Shown here: positions 29,280-37,660 of the stretch, piece after piece | How positions within the stretch are numbered: the first letter of the stretch is position 1 | How the letters are laid out: every line of letters starts with the position of its first letter | Translations under genes and position numbers: made by a program | Source of the DNA: Aerolutibacter ruishenii | GTDB taxonomy: Bacteria; Pseudomonadota; Gammaproteobacteria; Xanthomonadales; Xanthomonadaceae | Direction: 5' to 3' | DNA: 64,000 nucleotides | NCBI RefSeq assembly: GCF_007830115.1 | Contig: NZ_VLKP01000006.1 | Coordinates: forward strand, 1-64,000 | Notes under the pieces: model-generated | What the model was told of the DNA's origin: nothing | Seen by the model: only the letters and a program-made list of their open reading frames with translations | Databases searched by the model: none

Positions 29280-29458
29280 CCGCGGATGGCTTCGCGCTCG
29301 GGGAGCACCACTTCCATCATGCGCAGGCGCTCGTCGTCACCCATGTGCACCCAACGCGCGATTTCCGCGCTGGTGCGGTGGCAGCCTTCGCACAACCCAT
29401 CGGCGTCCAGCGCGCACACGCCGATGCAGGGACTCAGGACGGCGCGGAAGGAACTCAT
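29276..29458 (-). CDS. DUF1289 small cysteine protein
   Basis: A 60-residue protein with the DUF1289 pattern: SPCIGVCALDADGLCEGCHR has four cysteines, followed by TSAEIARWVHMGDDERLRMM. The cysteines suggest an iron-sulfur or zinc site; the function is not known. ATG at 29458 is chosen since the family starts just before the Ser-Pro-Cys. It sits directly before and overlaps the NUDIX gene, a frequent neighbour of such proteins. Confidence 0.88.
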   Translation of the reverse strand: MSSFRAVLSPCIGVCALDADGLCEGCHRTSAEIARWVHMGDDERLRMMEVVLPEREAIRG

Positions 29459-29567
29459 GGCGAAACGACTCCAATGCTGGGCGGGCAGGCATTCGCGCCC
29501 CGGAAACAGATTGCGCCGGACAGGCCGGCGCAATCGTCAACACCCAGCCATGTGCGGCGGGGACAGC

Positions 29568-30254
29568 TTACTTGACGCTGACCAGCTTCAGTTCGAACTG
29601 GACGGCGACGTTGGGCGGGAAGCCGGTGCGCGGGTCGGCGCCATAGGCCTTGTCCGCCGGCAGGGTCACTTCCCACTTGGAACCGCTGGGCATCTGCAGC
29701 AGGACTTCGCGCATGGCGGCCATTTCCACTTCGCTGACCTTTACGCCCGGGATGGACTGGGCAGGACGCGGCTGCGCCGGACGCTCGCCCCACGGGAACG
29801 GGCCGGCGACCTGCAGCTCGACCGAGCTGGCCTGGGTCGGCTTGGCACCATTTCCGGCTTCGATCACGCGGTACTGCACGCCGCTGGGCAGCGACTTCAC
29901 GCCGGCCTTGGCCTTGTTGGCCGCGATGTAACCGTCGCTCCGGGTCTTGTTGGCGGCAGCCGCCTTTTCCCACTCGGCCTTGGCCTTCTCGGCCTGCCGC
30001 TGCTGCATGTTCTGCACGGCGGTGCGCAACTGCTCGACCGGTACGGCCGGCTGCTTCTTCGCATAGCCGTCCTGCAGGCCCTTGATGATGGCATTGACGT
30101 CCACCGCCTCGCCGCTCTCGATGGCGTTGCGACCGAGGTCGTAACCGAGCGCATAGCTGAGCTTGCCCTTCTCGGTCGAAGTGTCCTGCGCGACGGCGTT
30201 GCCGGCGGTCAGAGCCAAGGCTGCAACGGCGGCAGCAATCAAACGCAACTTCAT
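29568..30254 (-). CDS. FKBP-like periplasmic protein with degenerate PPIase domain
   Basis: A 228-residue protein with a signal peptide (about 1-23, ending AVA) and the FkpA/Mip dimerisation helices (KLSYALGYDLGRNAIESGE, LQDGYAKKQPAVP, then a long Ala/Lys/Glu helix). The C-terminal region aligns with an FKBP domain (SGVQYRVIEAGNG, LLQMPSGSKWEVTLPAD, KAYG, FPPNVAVQFELKLVSVK), but the usual YxGxLxDGxxFDSS strand is replaced by LQVAGPFPWGERPAQPRPAQ. Key FKBP active-site residues are therefore missing. A chaperone role without isomerase activity is likely; that is inference. CGGAG precedes the ATG. Confidence 0.85.
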   Translation of the reverse strand: MKLRLIAAAVAALALTAGNAVAQDTSTEKGKLSYALGYDLGRNAIESGEAVDVNAIIKGLQDGYAKKQPAVPVEQLRTAVQNMQQRQAEKAKAEWEKAAAANKTRSDGYIAANKAKAGVKSLPSGVQYRVIEAGNGAKPTQASSVELQVAGPFPWGERPAQPRPAQSIPGVKVSEVEMAAMREVLLQMPSGSKWEVTLPADKAYGADPRTGFPPNVAVQFELKLVSVK

Positions 30255-30456
30255 TCGGTGGAATCTCCGGATATATGGCTCGAGGCGGCGGACCGCCCCG
30301 GTTGGTGACGCCCGCCGGCCACAGGGACCCGTACGGACGCGCTAGGATAACGGCGCGCCGGCTTAACCGCCACTGACGCCAACCCCTGTGACAACAGGGG
30401 CGGCGCGGAGTTCCGGCGAGTCTTCAAATTCCGTTATTTCCAACCCGATGCCCCAC

Positions 30457-31239
30457 ATGACCGACACCCCCTTGCTGATTGCCGACGAAGGCGCCATCCG
30501 CCGCATCACCGTCAACCGTCCCGACAAGCTGAACGCACTGAACGCTGCAACCCTGGACGCGTTGCACGAAGCCTTCCGGGCCGCGGCCACGGACGATACG
30601 GTGCGCGTGGTGGTGCTCAGCGGCGCTGGGCCCAAGGCGTTCGTAGCCGGCGCGGACATCGCCGAGATGAATTCGCTCACCCCGGTGCAGGGCCGCGACT
30701 TCGCGCTGCGCGGCCAGCGGATGATGCGCTTCGTCGAACGGATGCCCAAGCCGGTGATCGCCATGGTCAACGGTTTCGCGCTGGGCGGCGGCCTGGAACT
30801 GGCGATGTGCTGCCACCTGCGCGTGGCCGCCGACACCGCAAAGGTCGGCCAGCCCGAGATCAACCTGGGGCTGATTCCCGGCTTTGGCGGCACCCAGCGC
30901 CTGCTGCGGCTGGCGGGCCGCGCCGCCACCCTCGAATTGTGCCTGGTGGGCGCGCCGATCGACGCGGGGCGCGCCCACTCGCTGGGCATCGTCAACCAGG
31001 TCGTGCCGGCTGCCGAACTGGAGACCGAGACGATGAAGCTGGCCGGTCAGTTGGCCAATGCCGCGCCGCTGGCACTGCGTGGCGCGCTGGATTGCATCAA
31101 CGTCGGTGGCGAGTGCGGCATCGAGGAGGGCCTGGAGTACGAGGCCGCGCAGTTCGGCCTGATGTTCGCCACACAGGACATGCGCGAGGGGACCGCCGCC
31201 TTCCTGGAACGACGCAAGCCCGCGTTCCAGGGCACCTGA
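30457..31239 (+). CDS. Enoyl-CoA hydratase
   Basis: A 260-residue crotonase with both catalytic glutamates in their expected settings: ALGGGLELAMCCHLRVA and GQPEINLGLIPGFGGTQRLL. The CoA pocket is seen as KAFVAGADIAEM. It would hydrate trans-2-enoyl-CoA in beta-oxidation. ATG at 30457 gives the usual family length; ATG at 30448 (MPHMTD) is an alternative, and neither has a strong ribosome binding site. A hairpin (CCCCTG/CAGGGG) lies upstream. It runs into the RnfC-like and nth genes and may share their transcript. Confidence 0.92.
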   Translation: MTDTPLLIADEGAIRRITVNRPDKLNALNAATLDALHEAFRAAATDDTVRVVVLSGAGPKAFVAGADIAEMNSLTPVQGRDFALRGQRMMRFVERMPKPVIAMVNGFALGGGLELAMCCHLRVAADTAKVGQPEINLGLIPGFGGTQRLLRLAGRAATLELCLVGAPIDAGRAHSLGIVNQVVPAAELETETMKLAGQLANAAPLALRGALDCINVGGECGIEEGLEYEAAQFGLMFATQDMREGTAAFLERRKPAFQGT

Positions 31240-31249
31240 TCAGCCGCGC

Positions 31250-31669
31250 ATGTCCGCACCTTCGCCCTGCCCGGCATGCACGTGCGCGAGCGCGTGCCCG
31301 GTCGGCCTCGCGACCTCGGCCCTGCTGGAGGCGCTGCACGCCGACGACCTGGACCGGGCGTTGGCCTTGGGCCTGCTCGATTGCACGGGCTGCGGGGCAT
31401 GCACCCGCGCCTGCGCCGCAGGCCTCCCCGTAGCCGGGGTACTGGTCGCCGCGCGCGACGAACGCCTGCGCGCGCTGGCCGCCCGCGAACGTTTTCGCGC
31501 CCGCGCGTCGCGCCTGGAGCGCCGGGCGGCGGAACGCGCAGCCAAGCGCATGCCCGCGGTGCATTCGGAATCGGTCGCGGTGACGCCGCAGCGCTCGGCG
31601 TTGCCCACTGCCGCCGCGGCCGCCCTGGCCCGCGCCAAGGCTCGCGCGGCGGAACGGCACAAGCCATGA
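31250..31669 (+). CDS. Orphan RnfC C-terminal ferredoxin domain
   Basis: This 139-residue protein corresponds to the C-terminal part of RnfC/RsxC only. A Cys cluster at 7, 10, 12 and 16 (CPACTCASACPVG) has one residue less than the canonical spacing. A perfect CxxCxxCxxxC at 45-55 (CTGCGACTRAC) could bind a 4Fe-4S cluster. The tail has the RnfC-like RFRARASRLERRAAERAAK and ALARAKARAAERHK helices. The NADH/FMN-binding domain and other Rnf genes are absent. The stop overlaps the nth ATG by four bases; in Escherichia coli nth follows the rsx operon, so this looks like a relic or repurposed gene. Confidence 0.8.
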   Translation: MSAPSPCPACTCASACPVGLATSALLEALHADDLDRALALGLLDCTGCGACTRACAAGLPVAGVLVAARDERLRALAARERFRARASRLERRAAERAAKRMPAVHSESVAVTPQRSALPTAAAAALARAKARAAERHKP

Positions 31670-32454
31670 GTCCAAACCAACCGGCCAGCCCTCCACGCAG
31701 GCCTCGGGCAGCGGAAGTCGGCGCTGGAAAGGCCAAGGCCAAGCCATCGACTTCGCCAAAGAAGGCATCGGGCCGCAAGGCCTCGCCGACACCCCGGATG
31801 GGCAAGGCGGAGGTCGAGGAGATGTTCGCCCGGCTCAAGGGGCTGAACCCGACACCCGAGACCGAACTGGAGTACACCACGCCGTACGAATTGCTGGTGG
31901 CCGTGACGTTGTCCGCGCAAGCCACCGATGTCGGCGTGAACAAGGCCACGCGCAAACTGTTCCCGGTCGCCAACACGCCCGCCGCGATCGCGGCGCTGGG
32001 CGTGGACGGGCTGAAGCCCTACATCGCCACGATTGGCCTGTTCAATACCAAGGCGGAAAACGTGGTGGCGATGGCGCGGTTGCTGCTGGAACGCCACGGT
32101 GGCGAGGTTCCTCGCGATCGGGCCGCGCTGGAGGCCTTGCCCGGTGTAGGCCGAAAGACCGCCAACGTGGTCCTCAACACCGCCTTCGGCGAGCCCACGA
32201 TGGCCGTCGACACCCACATCTTCCGCGTGGCCAACCGCACGGGGCTGGCCCCGGGCAAGACGGTCCGCGCGGTGGAGGACGCACTGTTGCGAACGGTCCC
32301 CGGGCACTACCTGCAGGACGCGCACCACTGGCTGATCCTGCATGGGCGCTACGTGTGCAAGGCGCGTCGGCCTGATTGCCCGCACTGCGCGATCCGCGAC
32401 CTGTGCCGCTACAAGGACAAGACTCCGGGCGAGCCGGTTCCGGCGACCGCGTAA
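31666..32454 (+). CDS. nth: Endonuclease III
   Basis: Nth removes oxidised pyrimidines and cleaves abasic sites in base excision repair. The catalytic helix-hairpin-helix LPGVGRKTANVVLNTAFG holds the Lys, and AVDTHIFRVANR the Asp. The 4Fe-4S site is CKARRPDCPHCAIRDLC, with the expected 6-2-5 spacing. From ATG 31666 (overlapping the RnfC-like stop, ATGA) the protein has 262 residues with a Lys/Pro/Ala-rich extension of 44 residues; ATG at 31798 would give the usual length of about 218. The overlap favours the longer start. Confidence 0.95.
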   Translation: MSPNQPASPPRRPRAAEVGAGKAKAKPSTSPKKASGRKASPTPRMGKAEVEEMFARLKGLNPTPETELEYTTPYELLVAVTLSAQATDVGVNKATRKLFPVANTPAAIAALGVDGLKPYIATIGLFNTKAENVVAMARLLLERHGGEVPRDRAALEALPGVGRKTANVVLNTAFGEPTMAVDTHIFRVANRTGLAPGKTVRAVEDALLRTVPGHYLQDAHHWLILHGRYVCKARRPDCPHCAIRDLCRYKDKTPGEPVPATA

Positions 32455-32540
32455 TCGGCGCCGCATCCGCCTGACCCAACTGCGGCGGGCGCCACGCAAC
32501 GGCACCGCGTGCGCGCTTCGACTTTGCCGCCTTCCCCACA

Positions 32541-32574
32541 CAAAAACACCCCCGGCCGTCCACGGCCGGGGGTG
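32541..32574 (-). terminator. Terminator of the porin gene
   Basis: CACCCCCGGCCGT and ACGGCCGGGGGTG pair around two bases. On the leftward strand the stem is followed by GTTTTTGTG. It also separates the porin from the convergent nth gene. Confidence 0.88.
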
Positions 32575-32608
32575 CCTGCTTCAAGCCCGCGGGAGAGAGC
32601 GCGGTCCG

Positions 32609-33907
32609 TTAGAAGCTGAACTGCGTACGCACTGCGTACTGACCGGTCTCATCGCCAGTAACTTCGTTTTCGCCGCGCGTGTAGTTGAACATCAGGCGCA
32701 CGTTGGAATTGATGTAGTAGTTCAGGCCCAGCGTGGTGGAGGTGGCTTCGCGGTTGGCCACGTCCTTGTTCTCGATGGTGTCGTAGCGGGCCGTCAGCTC
32801 CCAGGCACCCTTGTCGGTCAGCTTGGGCGAGCCGAACACGCCGGTGGCCGACTTGTACGGCTTGTGGTGGCCGGTGAGCATCCAGCTGCCCATCACGTAG
32901 AAGGTCTCGACGTCCTGGTCGCGGCCGAGCGGTGCGCCGTACTTGGCCTTGGCGTACTCGGACTGCAGGAACATCGGGCCGAAGGACGCGGCGGCTTCCA
33001 GGCCGAAGGTGTCGATCGAGTCACCGCTGGCGCCGGTGGTGGTGGCGATGGTCTGCGACGGACCGCGACGGCCGGCGTAGTTGGCCACGGCGCTGACGTT
33101 GGCCGAACCCTTGTTGAGGTTCTCGGTGCTGCCCGACAGGCCGAAGTGCAGCGTGCTGTTGTCGTTGTTGATCGGCGCGAAGGTCACGCGGGCAGCGGCG
33201 CCCGTGCCCTCGTTGCGCCCACCGGCGGCATTGCGCAGGTTGAAGACCGTCGCACCAAAGGTGTAGTTGTCGCCGGCGCGCAGGTAACCGATACCCTGGT
33301 TGAACTGGCGGCCGCTGTAGATGCCGGTGGCGGACGCGAACGGACGCTCCATCATGGTGATTTCGTTGGAGCTGGTCAGCTCCTCCATCGAGCGGTACGG
33401 CTTGAACTGACCGATGGTGATCTTGCCGCCCAGCGCGTTCTTCGCGATGAACACGTCGCGGAAGCCGCCGGTGGGCGAGCTGTCGGAGAAATCATTCTCC
33501 AGCTTGTATTCCCAGCCCATGGCCTTGCCGGCCAGGGTGAGGCGGGTGCGGCGGAATTCGGTGGTGCCGGTGGTGTCGGCCACGTCGCGATCAAAGGCAT
33601 ACGCATCGAAGTGGATGCGGCCACCGATGGAGGCCTCGAACTTCTTGTCGGCCGAAGTGACCTTGATGCCGCCCTTGGTCTCGATCTTGGGAGCACCGGT
33701 GGCCAGCTTGTCCAGCTGGGTGGCGGTATCGACGTTGACGTCCGACTGGGCGTCGGTGCGCTCTTCCAGTTCGGTGATCTTGGCCTGCAGGGCCTCGATC
33801 TGCGCCTTCAGCTGGGCGAGCTCGGCGTCGCTGGGAGCGGCAACCGCACCAAAGCTGGCGCCACCAATGGCAACCGCGATGGCGGCGGTAAGGATGGAAG
33901 AACGCAT
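32609..33907 (-). CDS. OprP/OprO-type phosphate porin
   Basis: An outer-membrane beta-barrel of 432 residues, probably selective for phosphate or polyphosphate. A signal peptide (about 1-23, ending AVA) is followed by a coiled coil that helps trimerise the barrel (DAELAQLKAQIEALQAKITE). The porin O/P family blocks are ASIGGRIHFDAYAF, RRTRLTLAGKAMGWEYKLEND and GQFKPYRSMEELTSSN. The last residue is Phe (RTQFSF), needed for barrel assembly. It is divergent from the pst cluster and separated from it by a 399-base regulatory region with repeated GTGAC/GTCAC elements. Confidence 0.93.
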   Translation of the reverse strand: MRSSILTAAIAVAIGGASFGAVAAPSDAELAQLKAQIEALQAKITELEERTDAQSDVNVDTATQLDKLATGAPKIETKGGIKVTSADKKFEASIGGRIHFDAYAFDRDVADTTGTTEFRRTRLTLAGKAMGWEYKLENDFSDSSPTGGFRDVFIAKNALGGKITIGQFKPYRSMEELTSSNEITMMERPFASATGIYSGRQFNQGIGYLRAGDNYTFGATVFNLRNAAGGRNEGTGAAARVTFAPINNDNSTLHFGLSGSTENLNKGSANVSAVANYAGRRGPSQTIATTTGASGDSIDTFGLEAAASFGPMFLQSEYAKAKYGAPLGRDQDVETFYVMGSWMLTGHHKPYKSATGVFGSPKLTDKGAWELTARYDTIENKDVANREATSTTLGLNYYINSNVRLMFNYTRGENEVTGDETGQYAVRTQFSF

Positions 33908-34306
33908 GGGTCAAACTCCCTTCAAAGGTTTGGATGGCGTTGGCGGGCCAAGGGGCGCTGGAGGGCGCGAGGTTAAGGCCCCGTAAAACGACGCAAAGGT
34001 TGCCGCTGAAATCTGACAGTCACATGTGACTTATGTGACAAATGGATTGCGACGCGGATTAAACCACCCGGCACGGCTGGCGGCGATGCGCCCCGCCGCG
34101 TGGATTCGCGATCCGCCGGCCCACACACTTCCGGCTCTCGTGCGCGTGCGCGTGCGCGCGTACAGCCAAACAGTGCCGCCCCGTCGCATCCAACCCGGGA
34201 GGATTGTCTCCGTTTGGTCACATTACCGACGCAGCACTGAAACCAAACCGTTATGGAATGCGCTCTGGGCGGGCTTCGCCCGTATCGACTTTTCCAGGAG
34301 CCTTAC
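33908..34306. promoter_or_regulatory. Divergent control region of porin and pstS
   Basis: The 399 bases contain no gene. At 34019-34030 GTCACATGTGAC is a perfect 12-bp palindrome, followed by a second TGTGAC at 34034-34039. Read towards the porin, TTGTCAC and CTGTCAG fall 22 bases apart in the repeat register of PhoB sites (11-base steps), although the middle unit does not match. Near the pstS start, TTGTCTC and TGGTCAC at 34205-34222 are two half-matches with a four-base spacer. PhoB control of both genes is expected for the family; the exact boxes are uncertain. Confidence 0.45.
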
Positions 34307-35326
34307 GTGTTCAAGTCCCTCAAACTCCGCGTCGCCGCTGTCGCCCTTGCGTCAGTCGTCACCGCCAATGCCCAGGCAGCCGACATCACCGGCGCTGGCG
34401 CGACCTTCATTTACCCGCTGCTGTCGAAGTGGTCGGCCGACTACAACGCCGCCACCGGCAACAAGATCAACTACCAGTCGATCGGTTCGGGCGGCGGTAT
34501 CGCCCAGATCAAGGCGCGCACGGTGGACTTCGGCTCCTCCGACGCCCCGCTGAAGCCGGAAGAACTGGCCAAGTACGGCCTGGCCCAGTTCCCCTCGGCC
34601 ATCGGCGGCGTGGTGCCGGTGATGAACGTCCCGGGCCTGAAGGCCGGCGCGATGAAGCTGGACGGCCCGCTGCTGGCCGACATCTTCCTGGGCAAGATCA
34701 CCAAGTGGAACGATCCGCGCATCGTCGCACTCAACGGTGGCGTGCAGTTGCCGGACATGAAGATCACCATCGTGCACCGCTCCGATGGTTCGGGCACCAC
34801 CTTCAACTTCGTCAACTACCTGTCCAAGGTCAGCCCCGAGTGGAAGTCCAAGGTCGGCGAAGGCACCGCGGTCAACTGGCCTGCGGGCATCGGCGGCAAG
34901 GGTAACGAAGGCGTGGCCGCCTACGTGAAGCAGATCAAGGGCGGCATCGGCTACGTTGAACTGTCGTACGCGCTGCAGAACAAGATGGCCTACTCGCGCC
35001 TGAAGAACGCGGCGGGCAACTTCGTGAACCCGAGCGCCGACACGTTCCAGGCCGCTGCGGCCAGCGCCAACTGGGGCGCCTCCAAGGACTTCCACCTGGT
35101 CATGACCAACGCCCCGGGCGAGAACGCCTGGCCGATCGCGGCGACCAACTTCATCCTGATGTACAAGCAGGCCAAGGACGCGCAGCGCTCGCGCAACGCC
35201 CGCGACTTCTTCAAGTGGGCCTATGCCAACGGCGATGCCCAGGCCGAGGCGCTGCACTACGTGCCGCTGCCGGACAGCCTGGTCAACCAGGTCCAGACCT
35301 ACTGGTCCAAGGAAATGAAGTTCTGA
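34307..35326 (+). CDS. pstS: Phosphate-binding protein PstS, periplasmic
   Basis: PstS binds inorganic phosphate for the PstCAB transporter. The 339-residue protein starts at GTG 34307, following CAGGAG; its signal peptide ends NAQA before ADITGAGATFIYPLLSKW. Phosphate ligands are expected in GAGATFIYP, GSGGGIAQI, DFGSSD and RSDGSGTTFNF, all intact. It is the first of two adjacent pstS genes; a GC-rich hairpin with a weak T-tail (35355-35374) follows and may let it be expressed more than the rest. Confidence 0.96.
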   Translation: MFKSLKLRVAAVALASVVTANAQAADITGAGATFIYPLLSKWSADYNAATGNKINYQSIGSGGGIAQIKARTVDFGSSDAPLKPEELAKYGLAQFPSAIGGVVPVMNVPGLKAGAMKLDGPLLADIFLGKITKWNDPRIVALNGGVQLPDMKITIVHRSDGSGTTFNFVNYLSKVSPEWKSKVGEGTAVNWPAGIGGKGNEGVAAYVKQIKGGIGYVELSYALQNKMAYSRLKNAAGNFVNPSADTFQAAAASANWGASKDFHLVMTNAPGENAWPIAATNFILMYKQAKDAQRSRNARDFFKWAYANGDAQAEALHYVPLPDSLVNQVQTYWSKEMKF

Positions 35327-35354
35327 TCCGGTTGCGAACCGGGACGTACCTGGG

Positions 35355-35375
35355 AGCGGGCCTTCGGGCCCGCTT
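35355..35375 (+). terminator. Hairpin between the two pstS genes
   Basis: AGCGGGCC and GGCCCGCT pair around TTCG, followed only by TCT. It is a weak terminator or mRNA-stabilising hairpin that would raise the first pstS relative to downstream genes. Confidence 0.6.
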
Positions 35376-35418
35376 CTGCGTTCCGGACGGGTGAACACTA
35401 CAGAAAGATTACCGATAT

Positions 35419-35436
35419 ATGTCATTCGGCTGTAAC
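35419..35436 (+). promoter_or_regulatory. Candidate Pho box upstream of the second pstS
   Basis: ATGTCAT and CTGTAAC are 7-bp direct repeats four bases apart, the layout of PhoB half-sites (consensus CTGTCAT). A third, weaker unit ACATCAT follows after another four bases (35441-35447). The site lies 60 bases before the ATG at 35497, so the second pstS and probably pstCAB-phoU have their own phosphate-controlled promoter. Confidence 0.68.
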
Positions 35437-35496
35437 AAAAACATCATTTCATAGCGTCACCCGCTGGCGACCCGCCAGCATCGTCCCGGAGACGCC

Positions 35497-36594
35497 ATGA
35501 ACAGCACGGCCCGCCTTGCCGCCCTGTCCCTCGCCATCGCTTTCACCGTGGCCGCCTGCAAGCCGGCCGCCGACTCCCAGGCACCGGCCTCGGGTGCTGC
35601 CACGCCGACGGCCAGCGCTGCTGCGCCCGCGGGCGACCGGGTGTCCGTGGAGATCACCGGGGCAGGCGCCACGTTCATCTATCCGCTGCTGTCCAAGTGG
35701 TCGGACGTGTACAACAAGTCCACTGGCGCCAAGATCAACTACCAGTCCATCGGCTCGGGTGGCGGCATCGCCCAGATCAAGGCTGGCACGGTGGACTTCG
35801 GCTCGTCCGACAAGCCGCTGTCCAGCGAGGAACTGGCCGCCGCGGGCCTGGGCCAGTTCCCGTCCGCGATCGGCGGCGTGGTGCCGGTGGTCAACGTGGA
35901 AGGCATCACGGCGGGCCAGCTGCGCCTGACCGGCGCGCTGATCGCCGACATCTACCTGGGCAAGATCACCACCTGGAACGATGCGGCCATCGCCGCCGTC
36001 AATCCGGGCGTGACCCTGCCGGCCACCAAGATCAACGTGGTCAAGCGCTCCGACGGTTCGGGCACCACCTTCAACTTCGTCAACTACCTGTCCAAGGTCA
36101 GTCCGGAGTGGAAGGCCAAGGTGGGCGAAGGCACCTCCGTCACCTGGCCGACCGGTATCGGCGGCAAGGGCAATGAAGGCGTGGCCGCGTACGTGAAGCA
36201 GATCAAGGGCTCGATCGGCTACGTCGAACTGGCCTATGCCACCGAGAACAACATGGCCTACACCGCCATGCAGAACGCGTCCGGCAACTGGGTACAGCCC
36301 AGCGTCGAATCGTTCCAGGCAGCGGCCGCGACCGCCGACTGGGCCAGCGCCAAGGATTTCAGCCTGGTGATCACCAATGCCCCGGGCGCCGATGCCTGGC
36401 CGCTGACCGCCACCAACTTCATCCTGATGTACAAGCAGCCCAAGGACGCCATGCGCAGCCAGGCCGCGCTGGACTTCTTCAAGTGGGCGCTTGAGAGCGG
36501 CCAGCCGCAGGCGCAGGAACTGCACTACGTGCCGCTGCCCGCGGATCTGGTCAAGCAGGTCGAAGCGTACTGGGCGGCCGAAATCAAGCGTTGA
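35497..36594 (+). CDS. pstS: Phosphate-binding protein PstS, lipoprotein form
   Basis: The second PstS (365 residues) is highly similar to the first through the mature domain (EITGAGATFIYPLLSKW, GSGGGIAQIKAGTVDFGSSD, RSDGSGTTFNFVNYL). It differs at the N-terminus: a lipobox TVAAC at Cys21 and a Pro/Ala/Ser-rich tether (about 22-50) predict a membrane-anchored lipoprotein. CGGAGAC precedes the ATG. It has its own Pho box and leads directly to pstC. Two PstS forms may serve different affinities or locations. Confidence 0.96.
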   Translation: MNSTARLAALSLAIAFTVAACKPAADSQAPASGAATPTASAAAPAGDRVSVEITGAGATFIYPLLSKWSDVYNKSTGAKINYQSIGSGGGIAQIKAGTVDFGSSDKPLSSEELAAAGLGQFPSAIGGVVPVVNVEGITAGQLRLTGALIADIYLGKITTWNDAAIAAVNPGVTLPATKINVVKRSDGSGTTFNFVNYLSKVSPEWKAKVGEGTSVTWPTGIGGKGNEGVAAYVKQIKGSIGYVELAYATENNMAYTAMQNASGNWVQPSVESFQAAAATADWASAKDFSLVITNAPGADAWPLTATNFILMYKQPKDAMRSQAALDFFKWALESGQPQAQELHYVPLPADLVKQVEAYWAAEIKR

Positions 36595-36688
36595 TCCACC
36601 GCGCCTGCTGGTCTCGCCCGTCCTCTCCCCGGGCGTGGCCGGCAGCGCTTTTCATCCCCACCCTGCTCCGCATGGATTCACCTGACCG

Positions 36689-37660
36689 ATGAATGCCACC
36701 ACCCTCCCTGCCGCAGCATTGAGCGATCGCGACGCCAAGGATGCGCGCGCCGATCGCGGATTCCGCTGGCTGGTTACCGCAGCCGGCATATTTGTCCTGG
36801 TTGCACTGATCGCCGTTGCATTCTCGATGCTGTGGGGCGGCCGCGAGGCGCTGCAGAAATTCGGCCTTGGATTCCTGTTCTCCAAGGCGTGGAACCCGGT
36901 GGAGCTGGAGTTCGGCGCTCTGGTGCCGATCTACGGCACGATCGTCACCGCGCTCATCGCAATGATGATCGCCGTGCCAGTCAGCTTTGGCATCGCGATG
37001 TTCCTGACCGAGATCGCACCCAAGTGGATGCGCGGGACGGTGGGCGCGGCGATCGAACTGCTGGCGGGCATCCCGTCGATCATCTACGGCATGTGGGGCC
37101 TGTTCGTGCTCGTCCCGGTGCTGAGCGAACACATCTACCCGTGGATCGATGCCAACATGGGCCAGTGGCCCATCGTCGGCCCGCTGTTTTCAGGCCCGCC
37201 GATCGGCCTGGGCATGCTGACTGCCGGCATCGTGCTGGCAATCATGGTGATTCCGTTCATTTCGTCGGTGATGCGAGAAGTGTTCCTCACCGTGCCCGGC
37301 CGGCTGAAGGAGTCGGCGTACGCGCTGGGATCCACCCGTTGGGAAGTGGTGTGGGACGTGGTGTTGCCCTACACCCGCTCGGCGGTGATCGGCGGCATCT
37401 TCCTGGGCCTGGGCCGCGCCTTGGGCGAGACGATGGCGGTGACCTTCGTCCTGGGCAACGCGCATGAGCTGACTGCGTCACTGCTGATGCCGGGCAACTC
37501 CATCGCCGCCACCATCGCCAACGAATTCGCCGAAGCCGATTCGGAGATGTACCGCTCCGCCCTGATCCTGCTCGGCGCCGTGCTGTTCCTGGTGACCTTC
37601 GTCGTGCTTTCGATCGCCCGGCTCATGCTCCGCCGGCTGGCCAAGAAGGAGGGCAACTGA
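36689..37660 (+). CDS. pstC: Phosphate ABC transporter permease PstC
   Basis: PstC is one of two inner-membrane subunits of the phosphate importer. The 323 residues have six hydrophobic helices. The binding-protein-dependent permease loop is visible as RLKESAYALGSTRWEVVWD, and ALGETMAVTFVLGN follows. The stop overlaps the pstA start by one base (TGATG). The N-terminal 20 residues are polar and precede the first helix. Confidence 0.96.
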   Translation: MNATTLPAAALSDRDAKDARADRGFRWLVTAAGIFVLVALIAVAFSMLWGGREALQKFGLGFLFSKAWNPVELEFGALVPIYGTIVTALIAMMIAVPVSFGIAMFLTEIAPKWMRGTVGAAIELLAGIPSIIYGMWGLFVLVPVLSEHIYPWIDANMGQWPIVGPLFSGPPIGLGMLTAGIVLAIMVIPFISSVMREVFLTVPGRLKESAYALGSTRWEVVWDVVLPYTRSAVIGGIFLGLGRALGETMAVTFVLGNAHELTASLLMPGNSIAATIANEFAEADSEMYRSALILLGAVLFLVTFVVLSIARLMLRRLAKKEGN

